DNA of 53,783 nucleotides from Nocardia higoensis NBRC 100133 (GTDB lineage Bacteria; Actinomycetota; Actinomycetes; Mycobacteriales; Mycobacteriaceae), in assembly GCF_000308595.1 (NCBI RefSeq), contig NZ_BAGA01000061.1:1-53783 (forward strand), given 5' to 3'. Shown here one piece after another: positions 35,616 to 43,597 of the stretch; the stretch's first letter is position 1, and each line of letters starts with the position of its first letter. A model generated the notes under the pieces. That model ran no database searches. It was given only the letters and a program-made list of their open reading frames with translations, and was not told where the DNA came from. The position numbers and the translations under genes were made by a program.

Positions 35616-38600
35616 GTGGCTGACACTTTGGTCCGCCCGCGGACGGCTTCCGCGGACGATTCGGAAACCCCACCGCCGCACCGAGATTCCCGGTCCGCGT
35701 GGGCGCGTCCGGTCGCTCTGCTCGCCGCGCTGATCGGTGTCGTGTGCGCGATCGCGGTGCCGTTGTTGCCCGTCCGGGTCGACGCCGCCACCCTGAACTG
35801 GCCGCAGAACGGTTCGGCCGAGAGCATCGAAGCGCCGCTGGTCGGCTACGCGCCGCTGACCTTCGAGGCGAGCGTGCCGTGCGCGGCCATCGCCCAGCTC
35901 GGCCCCGGCGGCGGCGTGCTCGTCGCCAGCGGGCCCACCGGCTCGCCCGATCTGGAACGCCACGGCTTCCTCGCCCGGGTGACCGCGGCCACCGACGAGG
36001 ATCCGTCCCGTTTGGATGTGGTGCTGCGCAATCAGGCTCTCTTCAGCGTCCCGGTCACCGAGCTCGCGCCGGGCTGCGCATTGTCGGTGCGCGCCGACGT
36101 CACCGCCGCCACGGCCGAGCTCACCGGCTTCGACGGGGAGTCGACCGTCCGGCTCGACGGCGACTACCGCCCGCAGCTGGTCGGCATCTACAGCGATCTG
36201 GCCGCCGCCGACGGCACCGTGGTCACCGCCGAGATCGACAGCCGCTTCTCCTCCACCCCGACCCCGGTCAAGCGCGCGGCCATCTGGCTGGCGCTCATCG
36301 CCACCGCTGTGGCACTGGTCGCCCTGCACTTCATCGACCGCGAGGACGGCAGGCGCAATCGCCGCATCACCCCCCGTCTGCGCAGCGTGACCGTACTCGA
36401 CGGCGTCGTGATCGGTGTGCTGGTGCTCTGGCATTTCATCGGCGCGACCACCTCCGACGACGGCTACCAGTTCGGTATGGCCCGCGCCTCCGGCGTCTCC
36501 GGCTACATGGCCAACTACTTCGCGTATTTCGGTGTGCCGGAGAACCCGATCGGCACCCCCTACTACGACCTGATCCGACTGATGTCCGAGGTGACCACGG
36601 CCAGTCCGTGGGTCCGGCTGCCCGCCCTGCTCGCGGGCATCCTGGTCTGGCTGTTGCTGAGCCGGGAAGTGGTGCCGCGACTGGGCGTCGCCGTGCGCAA
36701 CAACCGGCTCGCGCTGTGGACCGGCGCGCTCGGCTTCCTCGCGGTGTGGCTGCCCTACAACAACGGCCTGCGCCCGGAACCGCCGGTCGCGCTCGGCCTG
36801 CTGCTCACCTGGGTCTCGGTGGAGCGCGCGATCGCCACCCGCAGGCTGCTGCCCGCGGCGGTGGCGATCCTGATCGCCGCGTTCACCATCACGGCCGGGC
36901 CCTCCGGCGTCATCTGCATCGCGGCACTGGTCGCGGGCATCCGCCCGGTGGCGCGGACGATGATGCGCCGGGTCGGCGACGCGGGCTCGCGGTGGCGGCG
37001 GATGCTCGGCTATGCGACCCTGCTGGCCCCGCTGGGCGCCGCCGGTTTGCTCGTGCTCGCGATCTCCTTCGCCGACCAGCCGTTGAGCGCGGCCGTGGAG
37101 ATGCAGCGGGTGCACCACGCGATCGGTCCCGACGTGCCCTGGTTCCAGGAGTATCTGCGCTATCAGTACCTGTTCCAGCCGGAGATCGATGGCTCGATCG
37201 GCCGCCGGATCGGCATCTTCATGATGCTGGCCGGGCTGGTGATCAGCGTCGCGGTGCTGCTGCGCCGGGGTGGCCGGATCCCGCTCACCGCTACCGGCCC
37301 CGCGCGCCGCCTGCTCGGCACCACCGCGGCCGCGCTGCTGCTGATCATGATCACGCCGACCAAGTGGACCCATCACTTCGGCGTGTACGCGGGTGTGGCC
37401 GGTGGCGTGGCGGTGCTGGCCGCGATGGCGGTCAGCCCCCGGGTGCTGCGCGCGCCGCGCAACCGCGCGCTGTTCGCCGCCGCCGTCGCCTTCCTGCTCG
37501 CGCTGGTGTTCTCCGGCACCAACGGCTGGTGGTACGTCTCCTCCTACGGCATGCCGTGGTGGGACAAGTCGCCCTCGATCGCCGGGATCGGCCTGAACAA
37601 GGTGTTCCTCGCGCTGGCGCTGGCGCTGCTGCTGGTGACCGCGTGGTGGCATGTGCGCACCCCCGACAACGGTGTGCCGCATCGGGTCTCGCGCGGCATG
37701 TGGCGGGTTTCGGCGCTTCCGCCGCTGACCATCGCCTTGGCGGCGCTGGTGCTGTGGGATCTCGGTTCCTTCGCCAAAGCCGCGGTCGCCCAAGGTGAAT
37801 CGTTCTCGCTCGCCCGGTCCAATATCGAGGCCGTGACCGGCAATCCGCACGCGCTGGCGGGTTACGTGCTGGTGGAGCAGGACCCGAACGAAGGCATGCT
37901 CGAACCGCTTTCCGGCGATGCGCTGTCGACGTTCACCGGCGTGGGCGAGGGTTTCACCCCGGCCGGTGTGGCCGAGGATCTGCGTCCCGACGCCGAGGAC
38001 AATTCTTCCGGCAGTATCGCCGACGCCCTCGGCGCGGACTCCTCCGACAACGAGGAGGCCGGAAGGTCCACCGCCGCACTGCCGTTCGGCCTCGACCCGG
38101 CGCGGGTGCCGGTCATGGGTAGTTACCGCTCCGGTGACGCGGGCCCGGCCGAACTCACCACCGGCTGGTACCGGCTGCCGGCTGCGGCCGATCGCCGCGA
38201 CATCATCGCGCTGAGCGCGGCGGGCCGGATCAGGTCGGTCGACGCCGACGGCGTGGTGACCTACGGCCAGCAGGTCGAAATCGAGTACGGTGCCGCCGAT
38301 TCCGCGGGTGACGCCCGGCCGTTGGGCCGGGTCGCCCCGATCGATATCGGCCCGGCGCCCTCGTGGCGCAACCTGCGGGTGCCCTTCACCGCCATCCCGG
38401 CCGAGGCCGATGTCATCCGGATCGTCGCCGTCGACCGCGACCGCAACCCCGCCCAATGGCTCGCGCTCACCCCGCCCCGGATGCCGGAGACCGTCACCCT
38501 CGACGCGTTCGTGGGCAGCGACCAGCCCGTGCTGATCGACTGGATGGTCGGCCTGCAGTTCCCGAACCAGCGCCCGTTCGACCACCGGCACGGCATCGCC

Positions 38601-38876
38601 GAGATCCCCGCCTACCGCATCCTGCCCGACCGCGGCGGCGCGGCGGTCACCAACCTGTGGCAATCCCACGACAGCGGCGGCCCGCTCGGCTGGACCGGCA
38701 AACTGCTCTCCACCCGCGCCCTGGCCACCTATCTCGACGGCGACTGGGATCGCGACTGGGGTGAGCTGCAACAGCTCACCCGCATCGACGACTCCGCCGT
38801 CCCCGCCGAACCGGAGATCACCCGGCGCGACCACAGCGGTCTGTGGTCGCCCGGGCCGATCAACAGCGCGTACTGA
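35616..38876 (+). CDS. EmbA/B/C-type arabinosyltransferase (GT53)
   Basis: A 1086-residue polytopic glycosyltransferase of the GT-C fold that uses decaprenyl-phosphoryl-arabinose to extend arabinan in arabinogalactan or lipoarabinomannan. A first helix and a periplasmic beta-rich domain (about 60-225) precede many membrane helices; the catalytic acidic pair is D281-D282 in T-T-S-D-D-G-Y-Q, followed by N-P-I-G-T-P-Y-Y-D. The C-terminal third, from about 750, is a large periplasmic carbohydrate-binding-like domain. It stands alone here, without emb paralogues or aftA on either side, so the specific member (EmbA, B or C) cannot be named. Family target of ethambutol. Confidence 0.92.
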   Translation: MADTLVRPRTASADDSETPPPHRDSRSAWARPVALLAALIGVVCAIAVPLLPVRVDAATLNWPQNGSAESIEAPLVGYAPLTFEASVPCAAIAQLGPGGGVLVASGPTGSPDLERHGFLARVTAATDEDPSRLDVVLRNQALFSVPVTELAPGCALSVRADVTAATAELTGFDGESTVRLDGDYRPQLVGIYSDLAAADGTVVTAEIDSRFSSTPTPVKRAAIWLALIATAVALVALHFIDREDGRRNRRITPRLRSVTVLDGVVIGVLVLWHFIGATTSDDGYQFGMARASGVSGYMANYFAYFGVPENPIGTPYYDLIRLMSEVTTASPWVRLPALLAGILVWLLLSREVVPRLGVAVRNNRLALWTGALGFLAVWLPYNNGLRPEPPVALGLLLTWVSVERAIATRRLLPAAVAILIAAFTITAGPSGVICIAALVAGIRPVARTMMRRVGDAGSRWRRMLGYATLLAPLGAAGLLVLAISFADQPLSAAVEMQRVHHAIGPDVPWFQEYLRYQYLFQPEIDGSIGRRIGIFMMLAGLVISVAVLLRRGGRIPLTATGPARRLLGTTAAALLLIMITPTKWTHHFGVYAGVAGGVAVLAAMAVSPRVLRAPRNRALFAAAVAFLLALVFSGTNGWWYVSSYGMPWWDKSPSIAGIGLNKVFLALALALLLVTAWWHVRTPDNGVPHRVSRGMWRVSALPPLTIALAALVLWDLGSFAKAAVAQGESFSLARSNIEAVTGNPHALAGYVLVEQDPNEGMLEPLSGDALSTFTGVGEGFTPAGVAEDLRPDAEDNSSGSIADALGADSSDNEEAGRSTAALPFGLDPARVPVMGSYRSGDAGPAELTTGWYRLPAAADRRDIIALSAAGRIRSVDADGVVTYGQQVEIEYGAADSAGDARPLGRVAPIDIGPAPSWRNLRVPFTAIPAEADVIRIVAVDRDRNPAQWLALTPPRMPETVTLDAFVGSDQPVLIDWMVGLQFPNQRPFDHRHGIAEIPAYRILPDRGGAAVTNLWQSHDSGGPLGWTGKLLSTRALATYLDGDWDRDWGELQQLTRIDDSAVPAEPEITRRDHSGLWSPGPINSAY

Positions 38877-38949
38877 CGGGAGCAGCCAGCAGCGGCCGGC
38901 CCGGGTGTCCCGACCCGCTTGTCCGACCGGCGGTCCCGGCAACCCCGCC

Positions 38950-39020
38950 ACCCGGCGTCGCCGGGTAGCCGCCGCGACGCGATCCGCGGCTCGGGTGGCG
39001 GTGATCTCGTCACCCGAGCC
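38950..39020. terminator. Paired hairpins between convergent Emb and ADP-ribosylglycohydrolase genes
   Basis: Two stems lie in this 240-nt convergent gap: ACCCGGC/GCCGGGT at 38950-38966 and a perfect 10-bp GGCTCGGGTG (38988-38997) with CACCCGAGCC (39011-39020). They could act in both directions. Confidence 0.5.
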
Positions 39021-39116
39021 GGGCAGGTCGGTGACCGCCCCATGGCGGCCTCGGCGGCCCCGCCCGAACGAGCACTCCGGCGGAGACGACAGCCGGTCTG
39101 CCGACGGAGATCCGGG

Positions 39117-40070
39117 TCAGCCGACCGCGGGCCGGACTTGCGGGGTGATGCGTCCGGCGAGCGCGACCAGGTCGGCGCCGGTGAGGCCGGGGTAGCCGTG
39201 CAACATGTCGCGCCAGCGGGCGGGAACGGCGGACGCGCCCCAGCGTGCGCCGAGCAGTCCGCCCGCGATGGCGGCGGTGGTGTCGGTGTCGCCACCCGCG
39301 CGCACGCAGAGTTCCAGCGCGGCGGGCAGGTGATCGGGTGAGCTCGCGTCGGTGTTGGTGATGGCCCACCAGGCGGTCTGCAGAGCGTGCACCACCCAGC
39401 CGTTGTTCGGAAAGTGTTCGGGCACACCGGATTCCGCCTCGTCGAGGAGGCGGTGCCAGTCCGGGGCGGTGTCCAGGCTGTCGACCGCCGCGCGCACGCC
39501 GTCGAAGTCGGCGGCGAGCACAGCGTGGCGGATGCCCAGTGTCCAGAGCCTGCAGGCATCGGCGGCCTGCGGGTCGCTGTGGGTCAGCAGGCTGACCAGG
39601 GCGGCGGAGCGGTCGCACGCGCTCGGGTCGTCGAGGTGGACGAGCGCGACCGGGGCGGTGCGCATGAGCGAGCCGTTGCCGCCGGTGCGGCCCTCGAGCG
39701 CATCCGAGCGGGCACGCATCGCGGCAGCCGAAGCCGGGCGCCCGGAGAGAACCTTCGATGTCTGCACGCCGATATCCGGCGGGCCCGACTGGTACCAGCG
39801 CACGAAGCCCGCGGCGACCGCATCGAGGTCCAAGCCCGGACCGTGCTCGTCGGCGGCGATCGCGACGGCCAGCGCCATGGAGGTGTCGTCGGTCCACTCG
39901 CCCGGCGCGAAGTTCCCGAGCCCGCCGCCGATCATGTCGATCGGCACGTCCGGGCCGGGGCGGGTGAATTCGTAGCCCGCGCCGAGCGCGTCTCCCGCCG
40001 CGGTGCCGAGCAGCACCCCCGCGATCCGGTCCCGCAGCGCGGCCTGCGCTGTGTCGGCGAATCCGTCCAT
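39117..40070 (-). CDS. ADP-ribosylglycohydrolase family protein
   Basis: A 317-residue all-helical hydrolase of the DraG/ARH family, which removes ADP-ribose from proteins or related substrates using two metal ions. The start G-V-L-L-G-T-A-A-G-D-A-L-G, the first metal site E-W-T-D-D-T-S-M-A, and the second A-G-G-D-T-D-T-T-A-A-I-A-G are intact, so it should be active. ATG at 40070 follows GAGGG. No ADP-ribosyltransferase or nitrogenase gene is adjacent, so the substrate is unknown. Confidence 0.9.
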   Translation of the reverse strand: MDGFADTAQAALRDRIAGVLLGTAAGDALGAGYEFTRPGPDVPIDMIGGGLGNFAPGEWTDDTSMALAVAIAADEHGPGLDLDAVAAGFVRWYQSGPPDIGVQTSKVLSGRPASAAAMRARSDALEGRTGGNGSLMRTAPVALVHLDDPSACDRSAALVSLLTHSDPQAADACRLWTLGIRHAVLAADFDGVRAAVDSLDTAPDWHRLLDEAESGVPEHFPNNGWVVHALQTAWWAITNTDASSPDHLPAALELCVRAGGDTDTTAAIAGGLLGARWGASAVPARWRDMLHGYPGLTGADLVALAGRITPQVRPAVG

Positions 40071-40143
40071 GGTCTGGATACCCTCTCGTGTCGCGGCGCG
40101 CCCGACGGCGCGCGAACTCGAATCTACCTGCGGCAGCGGCGGA

Positions 40144-41091
40144 TCAATCCCTGCCGCCGGCGTCGCCCGACGGGGCGGGCTCGGTGGTGGACTCCAGCCG
40201 GGAGCGGGTCTCGCGGCGGTTGCGGCGGTTGCGGCGCAGGGCGTCGGCGGAGAAGACGGCAAGGGCGATCCAGATGAGGGCGAAGCCGGCCCAGCGGGAG
40301 GCGGGCATCGGCTCATGGGCGACCGCGACGCCCCAGGCCATCTGCATGGCGGGGGTCAGATATTGCAGCAGGCCCATGGTGGACAGCGGGACCCGCTGGG
40401 CGGCGACCGCGAACAGCAGCAGCGGCACCAGCGTGACCGGGCCGGTGGCGACGAGCAGTCCCGCTTCGATCGGTCCCGCGAACACGGTGTTGGCGCCGGT
40501 CGCCGCCAGGAACACCAGGAAGGCCAGCGCGAAAGGCGCGGAGACCAGCCCTTCGGCGGCGAGGCTGCGCATGGCATCGAGCCGGATCACCTTCTTCACC
40601 AGGCCGTACAGCGCGAACGACACCGCGAGGACGAGCGCGATGTAGGGCGGCCTGCCGTAGTCGACGGTCAGCACCAGCACCGCCGTCGCACCGAGGCCGA
40701 GCGCCACCCACTGGGCGACGGCCAGGCGCTCCCGGAATATCAACACTCCGAAGGCGACGGTGACCAGGGGATTGGTGAAGTAGCCGAGGGCGCATTCGAC
40801 CACATGCCCGGAGGTGACACCGTAGACGTAGACACCCCAGTTGATCGAGATGGCCACCGAGGCCAGTGCGGCCAGCCGCCAGGTGCGGGCGTCGATCTCG
40901 CGCAGCTCGCGCAATCGTCCGGCCACCGCCAGCACGGCGAGCGCCGCCACCAGCGTCCACACGATCCGCTGCGCCAGGATCTCGACCGCGCCGGCGAAGG
41001 CCAGCAGGCCGAAGAAGGCCGGGAACAGGCCCCAGAAGAAGTAGGCGCCTATGCCGAAGGCGACTCCGGGTACCGAGCTGGCTGCGCGCAC
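40144..41091 (-). CDS. rarD: RarD family EamA-type transporter
   Basis: A 315-residue inner-membrane protein with about ten helices. The opening G-I-G-A-Y-F-F-W-G-L-F-P-A-F-F and the central N-W-G-V-Y-V-Y-G-V-T-S-G-H-V-V-E-C-A-L-G-Y-F motif are diagnostic for RarD, a drug/metabolite transporter superfamily member whose substrate is not established. GTG at 41091 is 7 nt after a TAACCT -10 element on the minus strand (41104-41099), suggesting a leaderless message. It lies 73 nt upstream of the ADP-ribosylglycohydrolase gene on the same strand. Confidence 0.92.
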   Translation of the reverse strand: MRAASSVPGVAFGIGAYFFWGLFPAFFGLLAFAGAVEILAQRIVWTLVAALAVLAVAGRLRELREIDARTWRLAALASVAISINWGVYVYGVTSGHVVECALGYFTNPLVTVAFGVLIFRERLAVAQWVALGLGATAVLVLTVDYGRPPYIALVLAVSFALYGLVKKVIRLDAMRSLAAEGLVSAPFALAFLVFLAATGANTVFAGPIEAGLLVATGPVTLVPLLLFAVAAQRVPLSTMGLLQYLTPAMQMAWGVAVAHEPMPASRWAGFALIWIALAVFSADALRRNRRNRRETRSRLESTTEPAPSGDAGGRD

Positions 41092-41123
41092 TCGGCCGAG
41101 GTTACCGCTGTGGCGATGTTTGA

Positions 41124-41552
41124 TTCCCGCCGCAGTGGCGATCCGAGAGGGGCGCCGGCCACTGGAGCGCCGCCACCATCAGCAGCGCCGACGTCGCCGA
41201 GTTCCTGCACGCGAAGACGCGCACCGATCCGGCCTCCCCGATCCTGACGTGGATGGCCACCGCCGGGGAGTACGCCGCCGACGGCACGCCCCAGGACCGG
41301 GGCACCGCGCGCATCCCCGGAGTGCTCGGCACCAAATGGGGATGGTCCGACGTCGGCGCGCCGGAGGTCTCCTTCGGCCCCGGTTTCACGGTGGCCGCGC
41401 ACACCTACGGCACCTCCGCCGAGCAGACCGCCGACGTGCTCGCCGCACTGCCGCAGATCCTGGCCGGGTTGACCGGCATGCCGCCGGAGGCGGTGCGGCA
41501 GCTCGGCATCGCCACCGGCGGGGCCGCGGGGCAGCCCGCGAGCACGCCATGA
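41124..41552 (+). pseudogene. 5'-truncated remnant of a larger protein gene
   Basis: A coding-like plus-strand frame with clear protein character (S-S-A-D-V-A-E-F-L, then G-T-K-W-G-W-S-D-V-G-A-P-E-V-S-F-G-P-G-F-T-V-A) runs from an in-frame stop at 41121 to a stop ending at 41552. There is no start codon until ATG at 41253, which lies inside the conserved-looking part, and the rarD promoter occupies the upstream DNA. It looks like the C-terminal 140 residues of a secreted enzyme, perhaps a serine hydrolase, whose 5' part was lost. The family assignment is a guess. Confidence 0.45.
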
Positions 41553-41583
41553 CGCGTCGAGCAGGCGCGCCCGTCGAGGTGCG

Positions 41584-42519
41584 TCAGTCGAGGGCGGCCA
41601 CGGCGGCTCGGGCGGCATCGGCGATGAGCGCGTTGTCGGCCTCGGCGCCGGGGTCGGTCGTGGCCGACAGCACCGCGATGACGATCGGCGCCCGGCCCGG
41701 CGGCCAGGCCACGGCCACGTCCAGCGCCGATCCGTAGGCGGGCGAGCCGGTCTTGTCGCCGACGGTCCAATCGTCGGGCAGGCCGGCGCGGATGCGGGTG
41801 TCGCCGGTGGTGTTGGCGACCAGCCAGGAGGAGAGCTGCTCGCGCTCCGGCTCGGCCAGCACATCGCCGACGACGAGCGCGCGGTAGTCGGCGGCGAGCG
41901 CGGCCGGGCTGGTGGTGTCGCGCTCGTCGCCGGGGATCGCGGAATTCAACTCGGTCTCCCAGCGATCCAGGCGCGAGGTCTCGTCACCGAGGGAGCGCAG
42001 GAAGGCGGTGAACCCCGCCGGACCGTCGAGCAGTTTCAGCAGCTGGTTGCCCGCGGTGTTGTCGGAGAGCGTGATCGCGGCCTCGCACAGTTGCGCCACG
42101 GTCATGCCGGACTCGACGTGCTGCTCGGTGACCGGCGAATACTCGACGAGCTCGGTGGCCGGGTAATGGATCACCTGCTCGAAATAGCCTGTCGAGAGCG
42201 GATGTTCGCGCAGCAGGGCGCCGCAGGCCAGGCCCTTGAACGTCGAGGCCATCGGAAACCGCTCGTGCTCGCGATAGGCGACGGTGCGTCCGGTCCCGGT
42301 GTCGACGGCGAAAACGCCTAGGCGCGCAACGGTATTCGCCTCCAGTTCGGCGAACGACGGGCCGGGGGACGCGGAGGTGCTCGTAGCGTCCGGCGGGGCG
42401 GCGGTGGTATCCGACTCGCCGCCGCAGGCGGCGGACAGTACGAGGGTGGGCGCCAGGAGCGCGGCGGCGAGCGATCGCCTGCGGCGGAAGGAGCGGAGGT
42501 CGGGTGCGGAGATGTTCAC
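41584..42519 (-). CDS. bla: Class A beta-lactamase (lipoprotein form)
   Basis: A 311-residue serine beta-lactamase. The signal peptide ends V-L-S-A-A-C, giving a lipidated C32. Catalytic motifs are complete: S92-T-F-K95, S152-D-N154, E188-x-E-L-N (the general base Glu and Asn) and K256-T-G258. It belongs with the class A enzymes of nocardiae such as FAR-1/AST-1 in overall features; resistance spectrum cannot be read from sequence. It is divergent from a LysR-type regulator with a 166-nt spacer, so it is probably inducible. Confidence 0.93.
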   Translation of the reverse strand: MNISAPDLRSFRRRRSLAAALLAPTLVLSAACGGESDTTAAPPDATSTSASPGPSFAELEANTVARLGVFAVDTGTGRTVAYREHERFPMASTFKGLACGALLREHPLSTGYFEQVIHYPATELVEYSPVTEQHVESGMTVAQLCEAAITLSDNTAGNQLLKLLDGPAGFTAFLRSLGDETSRLDRWETELNSAIPGDERDTTSPAALAADYRALVVGDVLAEPEREQLSSWLVANTTGDTRIRAGLPDDWTVGDKTGSPAYGSALDVAVAWPPGRAPIVIAVLSATTDPGAEADNALIADAARAAVAALD

Positions 42520-42555
42520 CCGGCGACCAGATCACGTCCGCCGGGGGCACGGCCA

Positions 42556-42592
42556 ATATCGCGAGGTCCGTCCCGCGAGTCGTTCTCGATAT
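42556..42592. promoter_or_regulatory. Inverted repeat between bla and the LysR gene
   Basis: ATATCG (42556-42561) and CGATAT (42587-42592) face each other in the divergent intergenic region, the usual place for a LysR-type operator controlling both directions. The arms are short and the spacing long, so this is only a candidate. Confidence 0.35.
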
Positions 42593-42685
42593 CGCCCCAG
42601 GTGAGAACCGGACCCGGCGCGAGGAACACGGTGCGGCACACCGGATCGGGGCGCCGTGTCCGCGCCGGTTGGTTCAATGGCCCGC

Positions 42686-43597
42686 ATGGATCTGATCCGC
42701 CACCTCCGCTTCTTCGTCTCGGTCGCCGACGAGGGACATTTCGGGAGGGCGGCGGCCGCGCTCGACATGACCCAGCCGCCGCTGTCCCAGGGGCTGCGCC
42801 GGCTCGAACAGTTCCTAGGCGTCGAACTCGTGCACCGCACCAGGCAGGGCGCGCGGCTCACCGCCGCGGGCAGGCAGCTGCTGCCGCGGTCCCGGCTGCT
42901 GGTCGACGACGCCGATCGGCTGTACGCCGAAGCCCAGCGCATCGCCCACTCGCGCGGGCAGGTCCACCTCGGTGTCGCCGCGTCCGTCCCCGACCCGCTG
43001 GTCACCGCCTGCGTCGGCGCGCTGCGGCGGCGCGCGGGCACCACCGTGTCCACGACCGTCGGTTCGACCGTGGAACTGCTCGCCGATCTGCGCGCGGGGT
43101 TGTGCGATGTGGCGGTCATCGAGCACCCGGCTCTGGTCGACGGCGTCGAGGCCGGGCCGGTGGTGAAGATCGCGCGCCGGGTGATCGTGCCCTCGGACCA
43201 TCCCAGCGCGACCGCCGAACGTCCCACCTTCCGCATGCTCGCCGACCTGACCTTCGCCCATCCGCCCCGCGCCACCAACCCGCCCGCCTTCGACACGATC
43301 CTGGACCTGCTGCGCGAACGCGGGCTGGACCCGCAGGTCGGCGTCGCCCGCGACGACCGTGCGGTGCTGGCCGCCGTCGCGGCGGGGACCAGCTTCGGTC
43401 TCACCACCATCGCGCCGTCGAGCGCGCCGGGCGTCACCTGGCTGGATCTGGCACCCCGGGCGCTGGCGCTGCGCGCCCGCGTGGTCCGCCGCCGGGACGA
43501 CCGGTCCCGACCAGGCGCGGGCGCGCCGTCTCCCGACGCGGCCGAGTCGCACGCCGAGGCGTTGGACCGCGTGCTGTACCGGGAGCGACTGCGGTGA
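42686..43597 (+). CDS. LysR-type regulator of the adjacent beta-lactamase (BlaA/AmpR-like)
   Basis: A 303-residue LysR-family activator. The N-terminal winged helix-turn-helix is typical (F-F-V-S-V-A-D-E-G-H-F-G-R-A-A-A-A-L-D-M-T-Q-P-P-L-S-Q, then L-G-V-E-L-V-H-R-T-R), and the effector domain begins near residue 90. ATG at 42686 is chosen; ATG at 42677 and GTG at 42656 are in frame. It is divergent from the class A beta-lactamase and overlaps the next gene by 4 nt, the same order as blaL-blaA-blaB in Streptomyces cacaoi, where BlaA activates the beta-lactamase gene. Confidence 0.88.
   Translation: MDLIRHLRFFVSVADEGHFGRAAAALDMTQPPLSQGLRRLEQFLGVELVHRTRQGARLTAAGRQLLPRSRLLVDDADRLYAEAQRIAHSRGQVHLGVAASVPDPLVTACVGALRRRAGTTVSTTVGSTVELLADLRAGLCDVAVIEHPALVDGVEAGPVVKIARRVIVPSDHPSATAERPTFRMLADLTFAHPPRATNPPAFDTILDLLRERGLDPQVGVARDDRAVLAAVAAGTSFGLTTIAPSSAPGVTWLDLAPRALALRARVVRRRDDRSRPGAGAPSPDAAESHAEALDRVLYRERLR

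Noticed and set aside
35604..38951. A 1115-codon open frame antisense to the Emb-type gene
   Set aside because: Gly/Arg/His/Gln-rich translation without motifs, exactly opposite a clear arabinosyltransferase.
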